This document shows positions 1 through 6,668 of a stretch of DNA of 7,452 bases, piece after piece. The DNA comes from an uncultured Oceanospirillaceae bacterium (GTDB taxonomy: Bacteria; Pseudomonadota; Gammaproteobacteria; Pseudomonadales; Balneatricaceae). Each line of letters starts with the position of its first letter. Positions within the stretch are counted from its first letter, which is position 1. Location of the stretch: NCBI GenBank assembly GCA_946221045.1, contig CAMIIY010000089.1, positions 1 to 7,452 on the forward strand, read 5' to 3'. Both the position numbers and the translations under genes were made by a program. The notes beneath the pieces are model-generated. The model saw only the letters and a list, made by a program, of their open reading frames with translations. It was not told where the DNA came from and did no database searches.

Positions 1-1434
1 TTCCTGCATCGACTGACAATCAGTGAAATCCTGAATGATCAGGGTGTCGTGACACATTATTTATGCGTCTATGGTGAACTGGCAGAATCACAGCCCGCCA
101 GCCTGATGTCAGGTGACGCACTTTCTCTGGCCACTGAGCATAAACGGCTGGATGTGTTGTTTAATCAGCGCAGGCAGCAGTTTGACCGCTTTAATCTGAT
201 TCTTCTGAATATCAATCGCTTTTCACGCATCCAGCAAACCCAGGACTGTGAAGCGGCGCAAGAGGTATTACAGCAGTTAAGGCTGCGCCTTGAAAAAGCC
301 TGCTCGGCGCATGATGTAATCGGGCGTTATGGCAAGGACGAGTTTGTGATCCTCTGTCCAGACAGTGAGCACTATACAACCTCCCTGCTCAAAGAGATTG
401 TTCGACTCCTGCATCAGCCGATTCAGCTGGATGATCTGCATGTGTTTATTTCGGTTAGCATGGGAGTTGCAACTTACCCGGATCATGCCGCTGCTTTTTC
501 TGCCTTGATTAATGCGGCAGGTATTGCGATGCGTGGCGTAGCTAATGGTGAGAACCGGGTTGGATACTACCGTCAGAGTCTGGGAGATGAGGCTCTTAAA
601 AATCTTAAAATGGAAAGCCTGTTGCGTGATGCGGTAGACCGTGGTGAGTTGTGTCTGCACTATCAGCCGATTTTTAATACCCGCTGTGAAATGATCAAAG
701 TTGAGGCGTTGTTACGCTGGCATAATCCTGAGCTGGGACAGGTTGCGCCGGGAGAATTTATCCCTGTTGCAGAGCAGAGTTCTCTGATTGATAAGCTGGG
801 ATACTGGGTGATTCATGAGGCCTGTCGCCAGCAAGTGTTATGGCAGAATGAAGGCCTGCATATCCCTGTCGCTATTAACATCTCCAGTCGGCAGTTGCGG
901 GATCCGGCCTTTGCCGAACGGCTGCTGCGAGCGGTTCGGATTCATGGGGTGGAATCATCTCAGTTACAGCTTGAAGTGACTGAATCGGCTCTGATGGAGC
1001 ATATAGAGAGCAGTGCGGACCTGTTACAGCACCTGAATGAGCAGGGCTTTTCGATCGCCATTGATGATTTCGGAACCGGCTATTCTTCGTTGGCTTATTT
1101 GCAAAGCTTTCCAGCCTCGACCCTTAAAATTGACCGGTCCTTTATCAAGGATCTGGTCAGTAACAGAGATACCCGGGTGCTGGACTCCATTTTGCAGATG
1201 GCACAGAACCTGGAAAAATCGGTGGTGGTTGAGGGCATTGAAAACGCGGCTCAACTGCTTTATCTGCAGAAACGAGGCGTGGCGCAATTACAGGGTTTTT
1301 TGCTGGCGCGCCCGATGTCGGCTGAGGCGCTGTTGTCTCAGTACCACGGACGGCAGTTGTTGATAGACTCTGCGCTGGAGTTCAGGCCCCCCGCTCAGGC
1401 GGAGTTGCCGTGTTGTGACCAAATACCGGGTTAG
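1..1434 (+). CDS. PAS-GGDEF-EAL c-di-GMP phosphodiesterase, 5' partial
   Basis: Signalling protein predicted to hydrolyse cyclic di-GMP. The frame is open from base 1. The first roughly 28 codons (SEILNDQGVVTHYLCVYGEL) look like the C-terminal strands of a PAS domain, so the GTG at 49 is probably internal and the start lies outside the window. A GGDEF-like domain follows at about 145-560. Its signature is GKDEF (331-345) instead of GGDEF, and the metal-binding Asp pair of the usual LDLDRF is replaced by Asn (LLNINRF, near 205). Cyclase activity is therefore unlikely, although nucleotide binding is possible. The EAL domain covers about 615-1360. It has EALLRW (703), NISSRQL, LEVTES, DDFGTGYSSL (1063), LKIDRSF, VVEGIE and QGFLLARPM, so the catalytic set looks complete. 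No membrane segment is seen in this part. The tail after about 1380 is Pro-rich and low in homology. The stop overlaps the converging gene by 4 bases. Confidence 0.93.
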   Translation, partial: FLHRLTISEILNDQGVVTHYLCVYGELAESQPASLMSGDALSLATEHKRLDVLFNQRRQQFDRFNLILLNINRFSRIQQTQDCEAAQEVLQQLRLRLEKACSAHDVIGRYGKDEFVILCPDSEHYTTSLLKEIVRLLHQPIQLDDLHVFISVSMGVATYPDHAAAFSALINAAGIAMRGVANGENRVGYYRQSLGDEALKNLKMESLLRDAVDRGELCLHYQPIFNTRCEMIKVEALLRWHNPELGQVAPGEFIPVAEQSSLIDKLGYWVIHEACRQQVLWQNEGLHIPVAINISSRQLRDPAFAERLLRAVRIHGVESSQLQLEVTESALMEHIESSADLLQHLNEQGFSIAIDDFGTGYSSLAYLQSFPASTLKIDRSFIKDLVSNRDTRVLDSILQMAQNLEKSVVVEGIENAAQLLYLQKRGVAQLQGFLLARPMSAEALLSQYHGRQLLIDSALEFRPPAQAELPCCDQIPG

Positions 1435-1442
1435 CGGCCCGG
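1426..1442. other. Small GC hairpin over overlapping convergent stop codons
   Basis: An inverted repeat, CCGGG / CCCGG with a 7-base loop, brackets the point where the plus-strand TAG (1432-1434) and minus-strand TAA (1433-1431) overlap. Neither side has a T-run, so it is not a canonical intrinsic terminator. It is the only obvious structure between the two converging genes. Confidence 0.4.
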
Positions 1443-2480
1443 CATCAGACCGCATTGTGTCAGTATCTCTTGCCAGGCCCGGGTATGGCGGTTGCGAGCC
1501 TGCTCATAGCCCGGCCATAAACCCTGACCACCAAACCATAACTCCCGATAGTGCTGCATGCTCTCGGATAAAACGCCGGTCTCAGCGAAGAAATGCCACA
1601 GCTGTTGATTAACGCTCAACCAGCTATCTGCATGCCGCTGCACCTCTGCCATATAGGGTTGTACAGCCCCTGCATAGTATTTCTGAAACACGTTGCGCAG
1701 TATGTTTGCCTGTGGCGTTGTTTGTTGCTTAAAGCACATGGGGCGTTGCGCGAGGCGCTGCTCAATGGTTTGGGCTGTTTGCGTTAAATAGGCCGTCAGC
1801 AGGCGCAGGCTTTGCAGGGTCTGGGCACCCGCCTCAGACCGATGCAGTTGGGCATAGGCTGCCTCTACCTCCTGTAATAATTCAGGGGGCAGCTGTTCGC
1901 GGTTAAGTGCGCGTTGGCTGGCGAATAGCAATGTCTTCATCGCCGCCGCCGGACTGGGGTTGCTGGCTGCTGCCAAAGGCTTCGCATTCAGTGCAAAGTG
2001 CTGCTCTACCTCTGGTGCCGTGTAAACACCATTCCAGAGCTCTGCGGGAAGGTTTTTTTGTTTGCTTGCCAGAATCTGATTAACCTGCAGCACAAGCGCG
2101 GGTTCAGCGTTAGGGTCATCTCTTAAAAGTGCAGCGCAATGTCGAATGCCCTGGTAAAACTGAAGCTCATAAAGCATCCGGCTGGCGGGCGTATACACCT
2201 TGCCAAGGGAACTGTTTCGTTCGGCGATCATGGATAGCAGTCCGCACTGCCTGAGATTGAGAACATCTAAGAGGCCTTCACGGATTTCGGGAATGGCTAC
2301 CAGCCGCAGACGGCGGGGCGGAAATGCAGGGATTGCCGGATAGACAACCTCAGGGCGTTCAATCTCCAGAACACGACTCACCCGCTGAGAGTAATCCTCC
2401 AGCATCCTTTGGGCCTCGGGCTGCTGATCGCAGCCCATGAGGCACAGGGCTGTAATAAGCAAGAGTCGGGATCTAAGCAA
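1431..2480 (-). CDS. DUF3080 family lipoprotein
   Basis: Protein of 349 residues and unknown function. The N-terminus has a basic-hydrophobic signal peptide ending in the lipobox LMGC, so Cys17 should be lipidated. Residue +2 is Asp (CDQQ), which in Escherichia coli-type Lol sorting favours retention in the inner membrane. The mature part resembles the gammaproteobacterial DUF3080 family: an early helix like DYSQRVSRVLEIERP, then PRRLRLVAIPEIREGLLD, LRQCGLLSMIAERNSSLGK (about 76-94), and a region with Cys115. This assignment is from memory of the family pattern. The start is TTG, preceded by an AGGCG-like ribosome site five bases upstream. The TTG lies within the last codons of the MATE pump gene (8-base overlap), which indicates co-transcription and probable translational coupling. 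A role in envelope or transport is only suggested by that pairing. Confidence 0.85.
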   Translation of the reverse strand: MLRSRLLLITALCLMGCDQQPEAQRMLEDYSQRVSRVLEIERPEVVYPAIPAFPPRRLRLVAIPEIREGLLDVLNLRQCGLLSMIAERNSSLGKVYTPASRMLYELQFYQGIRHCAALLRDDPNAEPALVLQVNQILASKQKNLPAELWNGVYTAPEVEQHFALNAKPLAAASNPSPAAAMKTLLFASQRALNREQLPPELLQEVEAAYAQLHRSEAGAQTLQSLRLLTAYLTQTAQTIEQRLAQRPMCFKQQTTPQANILRNVFQKYYAGAVQPYMAEVQRHADSWLSVNQQLWHFFAETGVLSESMQHYRELWFGGQGLWPGYEQARNRHTRAWQEILTQCGLMPGR

Positions 2481-3786
2481 GATAACGCCTGTTGATATGA
2501 TAGTAGCGAGATATCAGCAGTATAGCGCCTGCCGTGAGCCCCCCCAGCAAACCATACCAGAATCCCAGTGCCCCAAGCGGGGTGGTGATCCAGTCGGTTT
2601 TTGCCAGAACATAGCCCAGTGGCAAGCCGAAACACCAATAGGCCAGAAACACCAGAAGCAGGGGGACGGCTGTATCCTTATGACCACGTAAAATGCCGGA
2701 TGTGGTGATCTGCAACGCATCCGGAAACTGGAACAGGAGCGCAACCCATAACAAAGAGATGCAGATATCAATTAACACCGGATCCTGGGTGTAAAGACCC
2801 GCAATGCGCTGATTAAACAGGCCTATCCCGAGCGCCGCCAGACAGGCAAACAGGAAGGCTAACTGCAGGCCGCAACGAGCCGTGTGCAGTGCTGCCTGCG
2901 GATTTTTACGGCCGAGATGGTGACCGACACGAATGGTCATGGCCATAGACAGGCTCAGGGGGAGCATAAAAATAAGACCGGTAAAGCTGATGGTGATTTG
3001 ATGCGCCGCAATCTGTGTTTCGCCAAGGTCAGCCAATAGTAAGCCGATCAGGGTAAACATACTCACTTCGATCAGCAGGGCCATGCCAATAGGCATGCCA
3101 AGGCGTATAAAAGGCCAGAGCTGCCCCCAGGATGGCCGCTGCCAGCCACTGAACAGTTGCAACTGACCAAATAAACTGGCGCGCTTCAGGTAGATCAGCA
3201 TGCTTGCCAGCATAATCCAGAGCACCAGACTACTGGCCCATCCACAACCTGCTGCGCCCAGTTCAGGCAAGCCCAGCTTGCCGTATATCAGGACGTAATT
3301 CAGGGGGATATTACATAGCAGACCGATTAAAGCGATCTGCATACCGGGTCGGGTTTTCCCGAACCCCTCGACATAACAGCGCAGCAACTGATACACAAAC
3401 AAAGCGGGGAATCCCCAGCTGATAGCCGCCAGATATCGCTGTGTTATCCGTGCGAGTGCCGGGTCAATCTCCATATACTGGAGCAATACATGACTGTTTT
3501 GAAGCAGCAGAAATGCCAGGCCGCTTAGCAACAGTGCTAGAAATAGACCGATATGCAGCTGAGCTCGGGTGGCTTCGGTTTGGCTGGCCCCCACCAGGTG
3601 TGCCACCAGAGGGGTGGTTGCCATTAAGAGCCCCTGACAGGACAAGAAGAGTGGTAACCAGATACCGGACCCCAGAGCAATCGCAGCCAGATCCACTGTG
3701 CTGTAGTGACCTGCCATCAGGGTGTCCACAAAACCGATGGCGGTTTGGGCCAGTTGGGCTAGGAATACCGGCCAGGCAAGTGACAT
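2473..3786 (-). CDS. norM: MATE-family multidrug efflux pump, NorM type
   Basis: Inner-membrane antiporter expected to export cationic drugs or dyes using a Na+ or H+ gradient. The 437 residues are almost wholly hydrophobic, consistent with 12 transmembrane helices in two six-helix halves. Family signatures are AQLAQTAIGFVDTLMAG at the start, EGFGKTRPGM (140-149), GLLCNIPLNY and LRGHKDTAVP. The ion-coupling acids known from Vibrio cholerae NorM (D36, E255, D371) appear as D21, E240 and D356. All three are offset by exactly 15, so the core has no net indel and the N-terminus is short. The ATG at 3786 has AAGG five bases upstream. The frame continues upstream with family-like residues (TEIKAI), and a CTG at 3816 has AAGGA eight bases upstream, so the real start may be 10 codons earlier. 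It is the first gene of an operon with the DUF3080 lipoprotein. The symbol denotes family type, not proven orthology. Confidence 0.93.
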   Translation of the reverse strand: MSLAWPVFLAQLAQTAIGFVDTLMAGHYSTVDLAAIALGSGIWLPLFLSCQGLLMATTPLVAHLVGASQTEATRAQLHIGLFLALLLSGLAFLLLQNSHVLLQYMEIDPALARITQRYLAAISWGFPALFVYQLLRCYVEGFGKTRPGMQIALIGLLCNIPLNYVLIYGKLGLPELGAAGCGWASSLVLWIMLASMLIYLKRASLFGQLQLFSGWQRPSWGQLWPFIRLGMPIGMALLIEVSMFTLIGLLLADLGETQIAAHQITISFTGLIFMLPLSLSMAMTIRVGHHLGRKNPQAALHTARCGLQLAFLFACLAALGIGLFNQRIAGLYTQDPVLIDICISLLWVALLFQFPDALQITTSGILRGHKDTAVPLLLVFLAYWCFGLPLGYVLAKTDWITTPLGALGFWYGLLGGLTAGAILLISRYYHINRRYLA

Positions 3787-3791
3787 GATTG

Positions 3792-3829
3792 CCTTAATTT
3801 CGGTTCGGGTATGCAGAGTCAGAGTCCTT
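3792..3829 (-). promoter_or_regulatory. Two competing ribosome-binding sites for the MATE pump
   Basis: Reading the minus strand, AAGGA (3829-3825) lies eight bases before an in-frame CTG at 3816. AAGG (3795-3792) lies five bases before the ATG at 3786. The frame between them is open. No ATG, GTG or TTG occurs in frame between the upstream stop (TAA, 3867-3865) and 3786. The ATG is the conventional choice; the CTG gives an N-terminus closer in length to known NorM proteins. Confidence 0.4.
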
Positions 3830-3938
3830 AACTGGATATGCCGGAAAGCAGCAAGTGTAGCGATTTAACCCGCCAGTACCTAGCCCGTTTGTATCGTTAG
3901 CTGATTTTATCAATAGTCTGATAGCCTGCTTGCAGGGT

Positions 3939-4160
3939 AATCATTCAGGTATATTTTTATACCTGTGGTCTGGCACGGGCACGGCGTGTTGCTGAGCAGT
4001 TGAAATACGGTATGGTCGGTATCAATGAGAGGATGTTATCCACTGAAGTTGCGCCTTTTAGCGGGGTAAAAGAGTCTGGTATGGGCGTGAGGGAGCGCGG
4101 CAGGGGATTGATGGGTATCTCAACCTGTCGCATACCCTGATGGCTGGTTTGGCACCATAA
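3939..4160 (+). pseudogene. C-terminal remnant of a GabD-like aldehyde dehydrogenase
   Basis: A decayed end of a succinate-semialdehyde dehydrogenase-type gene. From 3952 the frame encodes YFYTCGLARARRVAEQL, then KYGMVGINERMLSTEVAPF, then SGVKESGMG. This closely follows the GabD C-terminal pattern (YFY, RVAE.LEYGMVGIN, EVAPFGG.K.SG.G). At about 4084-4087 one base appears to be missing. Moving to the frame that begins at 4086 restores REGARQGIDGYLNL, and it ends in TAA at 4158-4160 at the expected family length. A second disruption near 3948-3952 separates this from a weaker upstream piece (GNHS, from 3936). More doubtful GabD-like residues may reach back to about 3864. There is no start codon, no NAD-binding domain and no catalytic Cys or Glu. 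The rest of the gene is absent because the divergent pump gene begins at 3786. It cannot yield an active enzyme. Confidence 0.82.
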
Positions 4161-4257
4161 AGGTGCATTTTGACTAAAATCTGTTCAAAAAATCACATAT
4201 TAGACTAAGGTATAATGAAACTTTTCGCGATTCGTTATAAACCTATGCAAAATGTAA
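4161..4257. other. AT-rich non-coding stretch upstream of the cold-shock promoter
   Basis: No gene is seen here. The stretch is AT-rich and contains a perfect TATAAT at 4211-4216, but no good -35 element lies 16-18 bases before it. It may hold a minor promoter or act as an upstream AT-rich element for the promoter at 4258-4285. Confidence 0.3.
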
Positions 4258-4285
4258 TTGATTTCACATAAAAGCACGCTATGAT
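4258..4285 (+). promoter_or_regulatory. Predicted sigma70 promoter for the cold-shock gene
   Basis: TTGATT (4258-4263) and TATGAT (4280-4285) are separated by 16 bases. Transcription would begin near 4292 and give a leader of about 159 nt before the ATG at 4451. That is close to the long leader of Escherichia coli cspA, which supports this choice over the isolated TATAAT at 4211. Confidence 0.55.
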
Positions 4286-4291
4286 CAGTGT

Positions 4292-4450
4292 GCTAGAAAA
4301 GTATACGGCTTGCATTATGGATCGACGTAACACCTGTGGTTCGTTCTTTTGATCATAAGTAATTCCATATCTTCTCTGCTCAACGTTCCGACTCAACGAT
4401 TTCGCTGAGGAAGAACCAAATTACTCATGTTCAAAAAATGGTGAACTACT
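4292..4450 (+). promoter_or_regulatory. Long structured 5' leader of the cold-shock mRNA (possible RNA thermosensor)
   Basis: The predicted leader is about 159 nt and encodes no protein. Near its start, CGACGTAACAC (4323-4333) shares the GACGTA core of the cspA cold box (TGACGTACAGA as remembered). A long-range stem can form between 4354-4364 and 4419-4429, with 10 of 11 positions complementary. It closes just before the translation start and would set the geometry around the ribosome site. Temperature-dependent refolding is known for cspA; here it is inferred. Confidence 0.45.
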
Positions 4451-4651
4451 ATGGCAACTGGTACCGTTAAATGGTTTAACGACGAGAAAGGTTTTGGTTT
4501 CATTGCTCAGGAAAATGGTCCTGACGTATTTGCACACTTCAGTGCTATTCAGGGTGATGGTTTCAAAACTCTGGCTGAAGGTCAGAAAGTTGAATTCAAC
4601 ATCACTCAGGGTCAGAAAGGCCCACAGGCTGAGAACATCACTAAGGTGTAA
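4451..4651 (+). CDS. CspA-family cold-shock protein
   Basis: Small cytoplasmic single-strand nucleic-acid-binding protein of 66 residues, the usual length for a bacterial cold-shock domain. It forms one OB-fold barrel that binds RNA and DNA and melts mRNA structure at low temperature. It starts [18 protein letters not shown], contains RNP1 (KGFGFI, residues 13-18) and RNP2 (VFAHFS, 26-31), and ends with [10 protein letters not shown], all typical. The start ATG follows a GGTGA element six bases upstream. The gene stands alone, with a long leader upstream and strong hairpins downstream. The leader suggests cold induction, but many paralogues are constitutive or growth-phase controlled, so the exact csp letter cannot be assigned. 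Confidence 0.97.
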   Translation: MATGTVKWFNDEKGFGFIAQENGPDVFAHFSAIQGDGFKTLAEGQKVEFNITQGQKGPQAENITKV

Positions 4652-4659
4652 TTTCAGCG

Positions 4660-4677
4660 ACCGGATAGTTGTCCGGT
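4660..4677 (+). other. Hairpin directly after the cold-shock stop codon
   Basis: ACCGGA (4660-4665) pairs with TCCGGT (4672-4677) around a 6-base loop. It has no T-run. It sits between the stop codon and the true terminator and may protect the 3' end of the transcript. Confidence 0.45.
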
Positions 4678-4685
4678 TATAAAGC

Positions 4686-4716
4686 AAAAAGGCAGAGAGT
4701 ATTCTCTGCCTTTTTT
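4686..4716. terminator. Bidirectional intrinsic terminator between the csp and ykgJ-like genes
   Basis: GGCAGAGA (4691-4698) and TCTCTGCC (4703-4710) form a perfect 8-bp stem with a 4-base loop. T6 follows on the plus strand, and the A5 before it gives T5 on the minus strand. It can end the cold-shock transcript from the left and the cysteine-cluster gene from the right. Confidence 0.93.
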
Positions 4717-4745
4717 GTTTCTGCCATCTCTGATGAGTTTTGTGC

Positions 4746-4982
4746 TCAGGGGTTGGTTGCTGTTTCCAGTGCAGTCAGCAAAATCAACGCTTCTGCGCGC
4801 CCGGTGCCGCAATGTTCCTGCAGGGCAGGAAAGTCAGCGCAAATCTTTGGTCGCTCGGGCCTGTCAAAAATACCGCAGCGCATATCTTCGGTTAAATGCA
4901 CACAGGCAACCCCCGCCGGTTTATTCAGGCTGGATATACTGGGTGCTATACAGCAGGCACCACAATCCATTCGACATTTCAT
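4746..4982 (-). CDS. YkgJ-family cysteine-cluster protein (putative metal-binding)
   Basis: Small protein of 78 residues with eight cysteines (3, 7, 10, 11, 27, 36, 48, 58). The N-terminal CRMDCGACCIAPSISS and the later KPAGVACVHL, RCGIF and RPERPKICADF match the short form of the YkgJ / CxxCxxCC family, proposed to chelate zinc or iron. The loop between SISS and KPAG is shorter than the form I recall (about 10 residues, usually including PIPGMP). The biochemical role is unknown. The start ATG is supported by AGGA eight bases upstream. The gene lies 52 bases downstream of mqo on the same strand, but a strong terminator stands between them, so it depends on read-through or on a promoter within that short gap. 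The 3' end faces the shared terminator at 4686-4716. Confidence 0.88.
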   Translation of the reverse strand: MKCRMDCGACCIAPSISSLNKPAGVACVHLTEDMRCGIFDRPERPKICADFPALQEHCGTGRAEALILLTALETATNP

Positions 4983-5002
4983 TTATCAGGTCCTGTTTAG
5001 GC

Positions 5003-5033
5003 AATAAAAAAGCCGGCGGGTGCCGGCTTTCAG
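5003..5033 (-). terminator. Intrinsic terminator of mqo
   Basis: On the minus strand an AAAGCCGGC / GCCGGCTTT stem with a 4-base loop is followed by a T-rich run and begins two bases after the mqo stop codon. The core arms are 5011-5017 and 5022-5028 on the plus strand. Confidence 0.92.
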
Positions 5034-5034
5034 T

Positions 5035-6555
5035 TTAGCTTACAGCGGCCTGGTCAGAGGCCTCACTGAGGTCACTCTCAAGGAGCTGCAGCGTGCTGAG
5101 TGTGCGCTTACGGATGTTTTGCATCAGCTCGGTTTCTTTGCTCAGATCATGCCCGTAGGAGGGGATCATTTCCAGCAGCTTTTGCTGCCAGGCAGCGGAT
5201 GCAAGCTGGTCTTTAAAGCAACGTTCGATCACGTTGATCATGGTCGGTACTGCAGTTGATGCGCCGGGAGATGCGCCCAGCAAAGCAGCGAGAGAACCAT
5301 CGGCTGAAGAGATAACTTCTGTGCCAAATTCGAGCTTGCCTTTGCCTTTGGCGTCTTTTTTGATGATCTGTACACGCTGGCCAGCATAGGACAGTTCCCA
5401 GTCTTCATCTTTAGCCTGAGGGTAAAACTTACGCAGGGCATCAACACGGTCGGAGTGCGACTGCATGACCTCGCTGATCAGGTAGCGGGTAAGGTCCATG
5501 TTGTTTACACCTACAGAAAGCATCGGCTTGAGGTTATCCAGTGTGATGCTTTTGGGCATATCAAAGAGCGAGCCTTCCTTCAGGAACTTGGTGGTAAACC
5601 CGGCAAACGGGCCAAACAGCAGTGCCTGTTTGCCATCAATGATACGTGTATCCAGATGAGGAACCGACATTGGTGGCGCACCAATCGGTGCAGCGCCATA
5701 CACTTTTGCCAGATGCTGGCTGACAATTTCCGGTTTTTTACACACCAGCCACTGACCACTGACCGGGAAGCCGCCGTAGCCATCGCCTTCATCAATTTCA
5801 GAAAGCTGCAGCAAGGGAAGGGCACCGCCTCCGGCACCGAGGAAGACAAATTTGGCGTTGTAATACTCTTTTGTGCCGCTGGAATGTTTCAGCGTAACTT
5901 TCCAGCTTCCGTCCTTCTGTTTGTCGAGGTCGGTTACCATGCGGCTCAGCAGCAGCTCAAAATTTTCATGTTGCTGAAGATGGGTGACCATGTTGCGTGC
6001 GAGCGCACCGAAATTTACATCGGAGCCATATTTGACACGGGTCGCTGCAAGTTTTTCGCTGGGATCGCGGTCAATCATGATCAGCGGCATCCATTCCCGC
6101 AGAACATCATGGTCTTCGGTGAACTCCATATCTTCAAACTGCGGATGCTGGCTCAGGGCTGCATAGCGCTTGCGCAGGAATTCAACGTTTTTATCGCCCC
6201 AGACAAAACTCTGATGAGGCACAGGATTGATGAAGTTGGCGGGTTCAGGCAGTGATCCCTGTTCCACCAGATAAGACCAGAATTGCAGACTGACTTCAAA
6301 AGCTGAGTTGATGGCAAATGCTTTTGATGTGTTGATAGTGCCATCGGGCATTTCAGGCGTGTAATTTAGCTCGCAGTAGGCGGCGTGGCCAGTACCTGCA
6401 TTATTCATGCCGTCGGTACTTTCTTTGGCAACATGATCCAGTCGTTCGACCATGCTAATAGTCAGGGATGGGTCCAACTGCTTGAGCAATACACCCAGCG
6501 TGGTACTCATGGCGCCAGCGCCTATAAGTAGTACGTCTACCGATTTTGTGGTCAT
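5035..6555 (-). CDS. mqo: Malate:quinone oxidoreductase (malate dehydrogenase, quinone)
   Basis: FAD enzyme (EC 1.1.5.4) that oxidises malate to oxaloacetate in the TCA cycle and passes electrons to the quinone pool. It acts as a peripheral protein on the inner face of the cytoplasmic membrane. The 506 residues match the family length. The N-terminal FAD-binding fold has VDVLLIGAGAMSTTLG (6-21), followed by the Mqo signature NNAGTGHAAYCELNYTP (51-67). Later come GAGGGALPLLQ (240-250) and GYGGFPVSGQWL (259-270). No signal peptide or membrane helix is seen. The ATG at 6555 gives the expected N-terminus, but the ribosome site is weak (GCGAAG-like). The gene is monocistronic by its terminator. 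No clear promoter could be fixed in the upstream 389 bases. Confidence 0.98.
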   Translation of the reverse strand: MTTKSVDVLLIGAGAMSTTLGVLLKQLDPSLTISMVERLDHVAKESTDGMNNAGTGHAAYCELNYTPEMPDGTINTSKAFAINSAFEVSLQFWSYLVEQGSLPEPANFINPVPHQSFVWGDKNVEFLRKRYAALSQHPQFEDMEFTEDHDVLREWMPLIMIDRDPSEKLAATRVKYGSDVNFGALARNMVTHLQQHENFELLLSRMVTDLDKQKDGSWKVTLKHSSGTKEYYNAKFVFLGAGGGALPLLQLSEIDEGDGYGGFPVSGQWLVCKKPEIVSQHLAKVYGAAPIGAPPMSVPHLDTRIIDGKQALLFGPFAGFTTKFLKEGSLFDMPKSITLDNLKPMLSVGVNNMDLTRYLISEVMQSHSDRVDALRKFYPQAKDEDWELSYAGQRVQIIKKDAKGKGKLEFGTEVISSADGSLAALLGASPGASTAVPTMINVIERCFKDQLASAAWQQKLLEMIPSYGHDLSKETELMQNIRKRTLSTLQLLESDLSEASDQAAVS

Positions 6556-6668
6556 AGAAACTTCGCCATTTTGTCTTAAGTAATGGGAATAGGATTGTCA
6601 GTGTCGCAGAGCTTGTGGCTCAACGGTTGTGCATTGCCAGATGGGTGGTATGACGGATGCAGCAACCG

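Noticed and set aside
3441..3788. 115-codon plus-strand open frame
   Set aside because: It is antisense to the MATE pump, is low in complexity with Pro and Gly runs, and has no family pattern.
4170..4216. TTGACT (4170) with TATAAT (4211) as a promoter
   Set aside because: The two boxes are 35 bases apart, too far for one sigma70 promoter, so only the TATAAT alone remains as a weak candidate.
4421..4687. 88-codon minus-strand frame over the cold-shock gene
   Set aside because: It is a shadow of a highly conserved cold-shock gene and runs into the terminator region.
4660..4716. Attenuator or riboswitch after the cold-shock gene
   Set aside because: Two consecutive hairpins are seen, but they follow the stop codon and end in a T-run, which a simple 3' end and terminator explains.
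5455..6255. 266-codon plus-strand open frame
   Set aside because: It lies wholly antisense to mqo, which has clear family motifs throughout. The frame has no recognisable domain or ribosome site.
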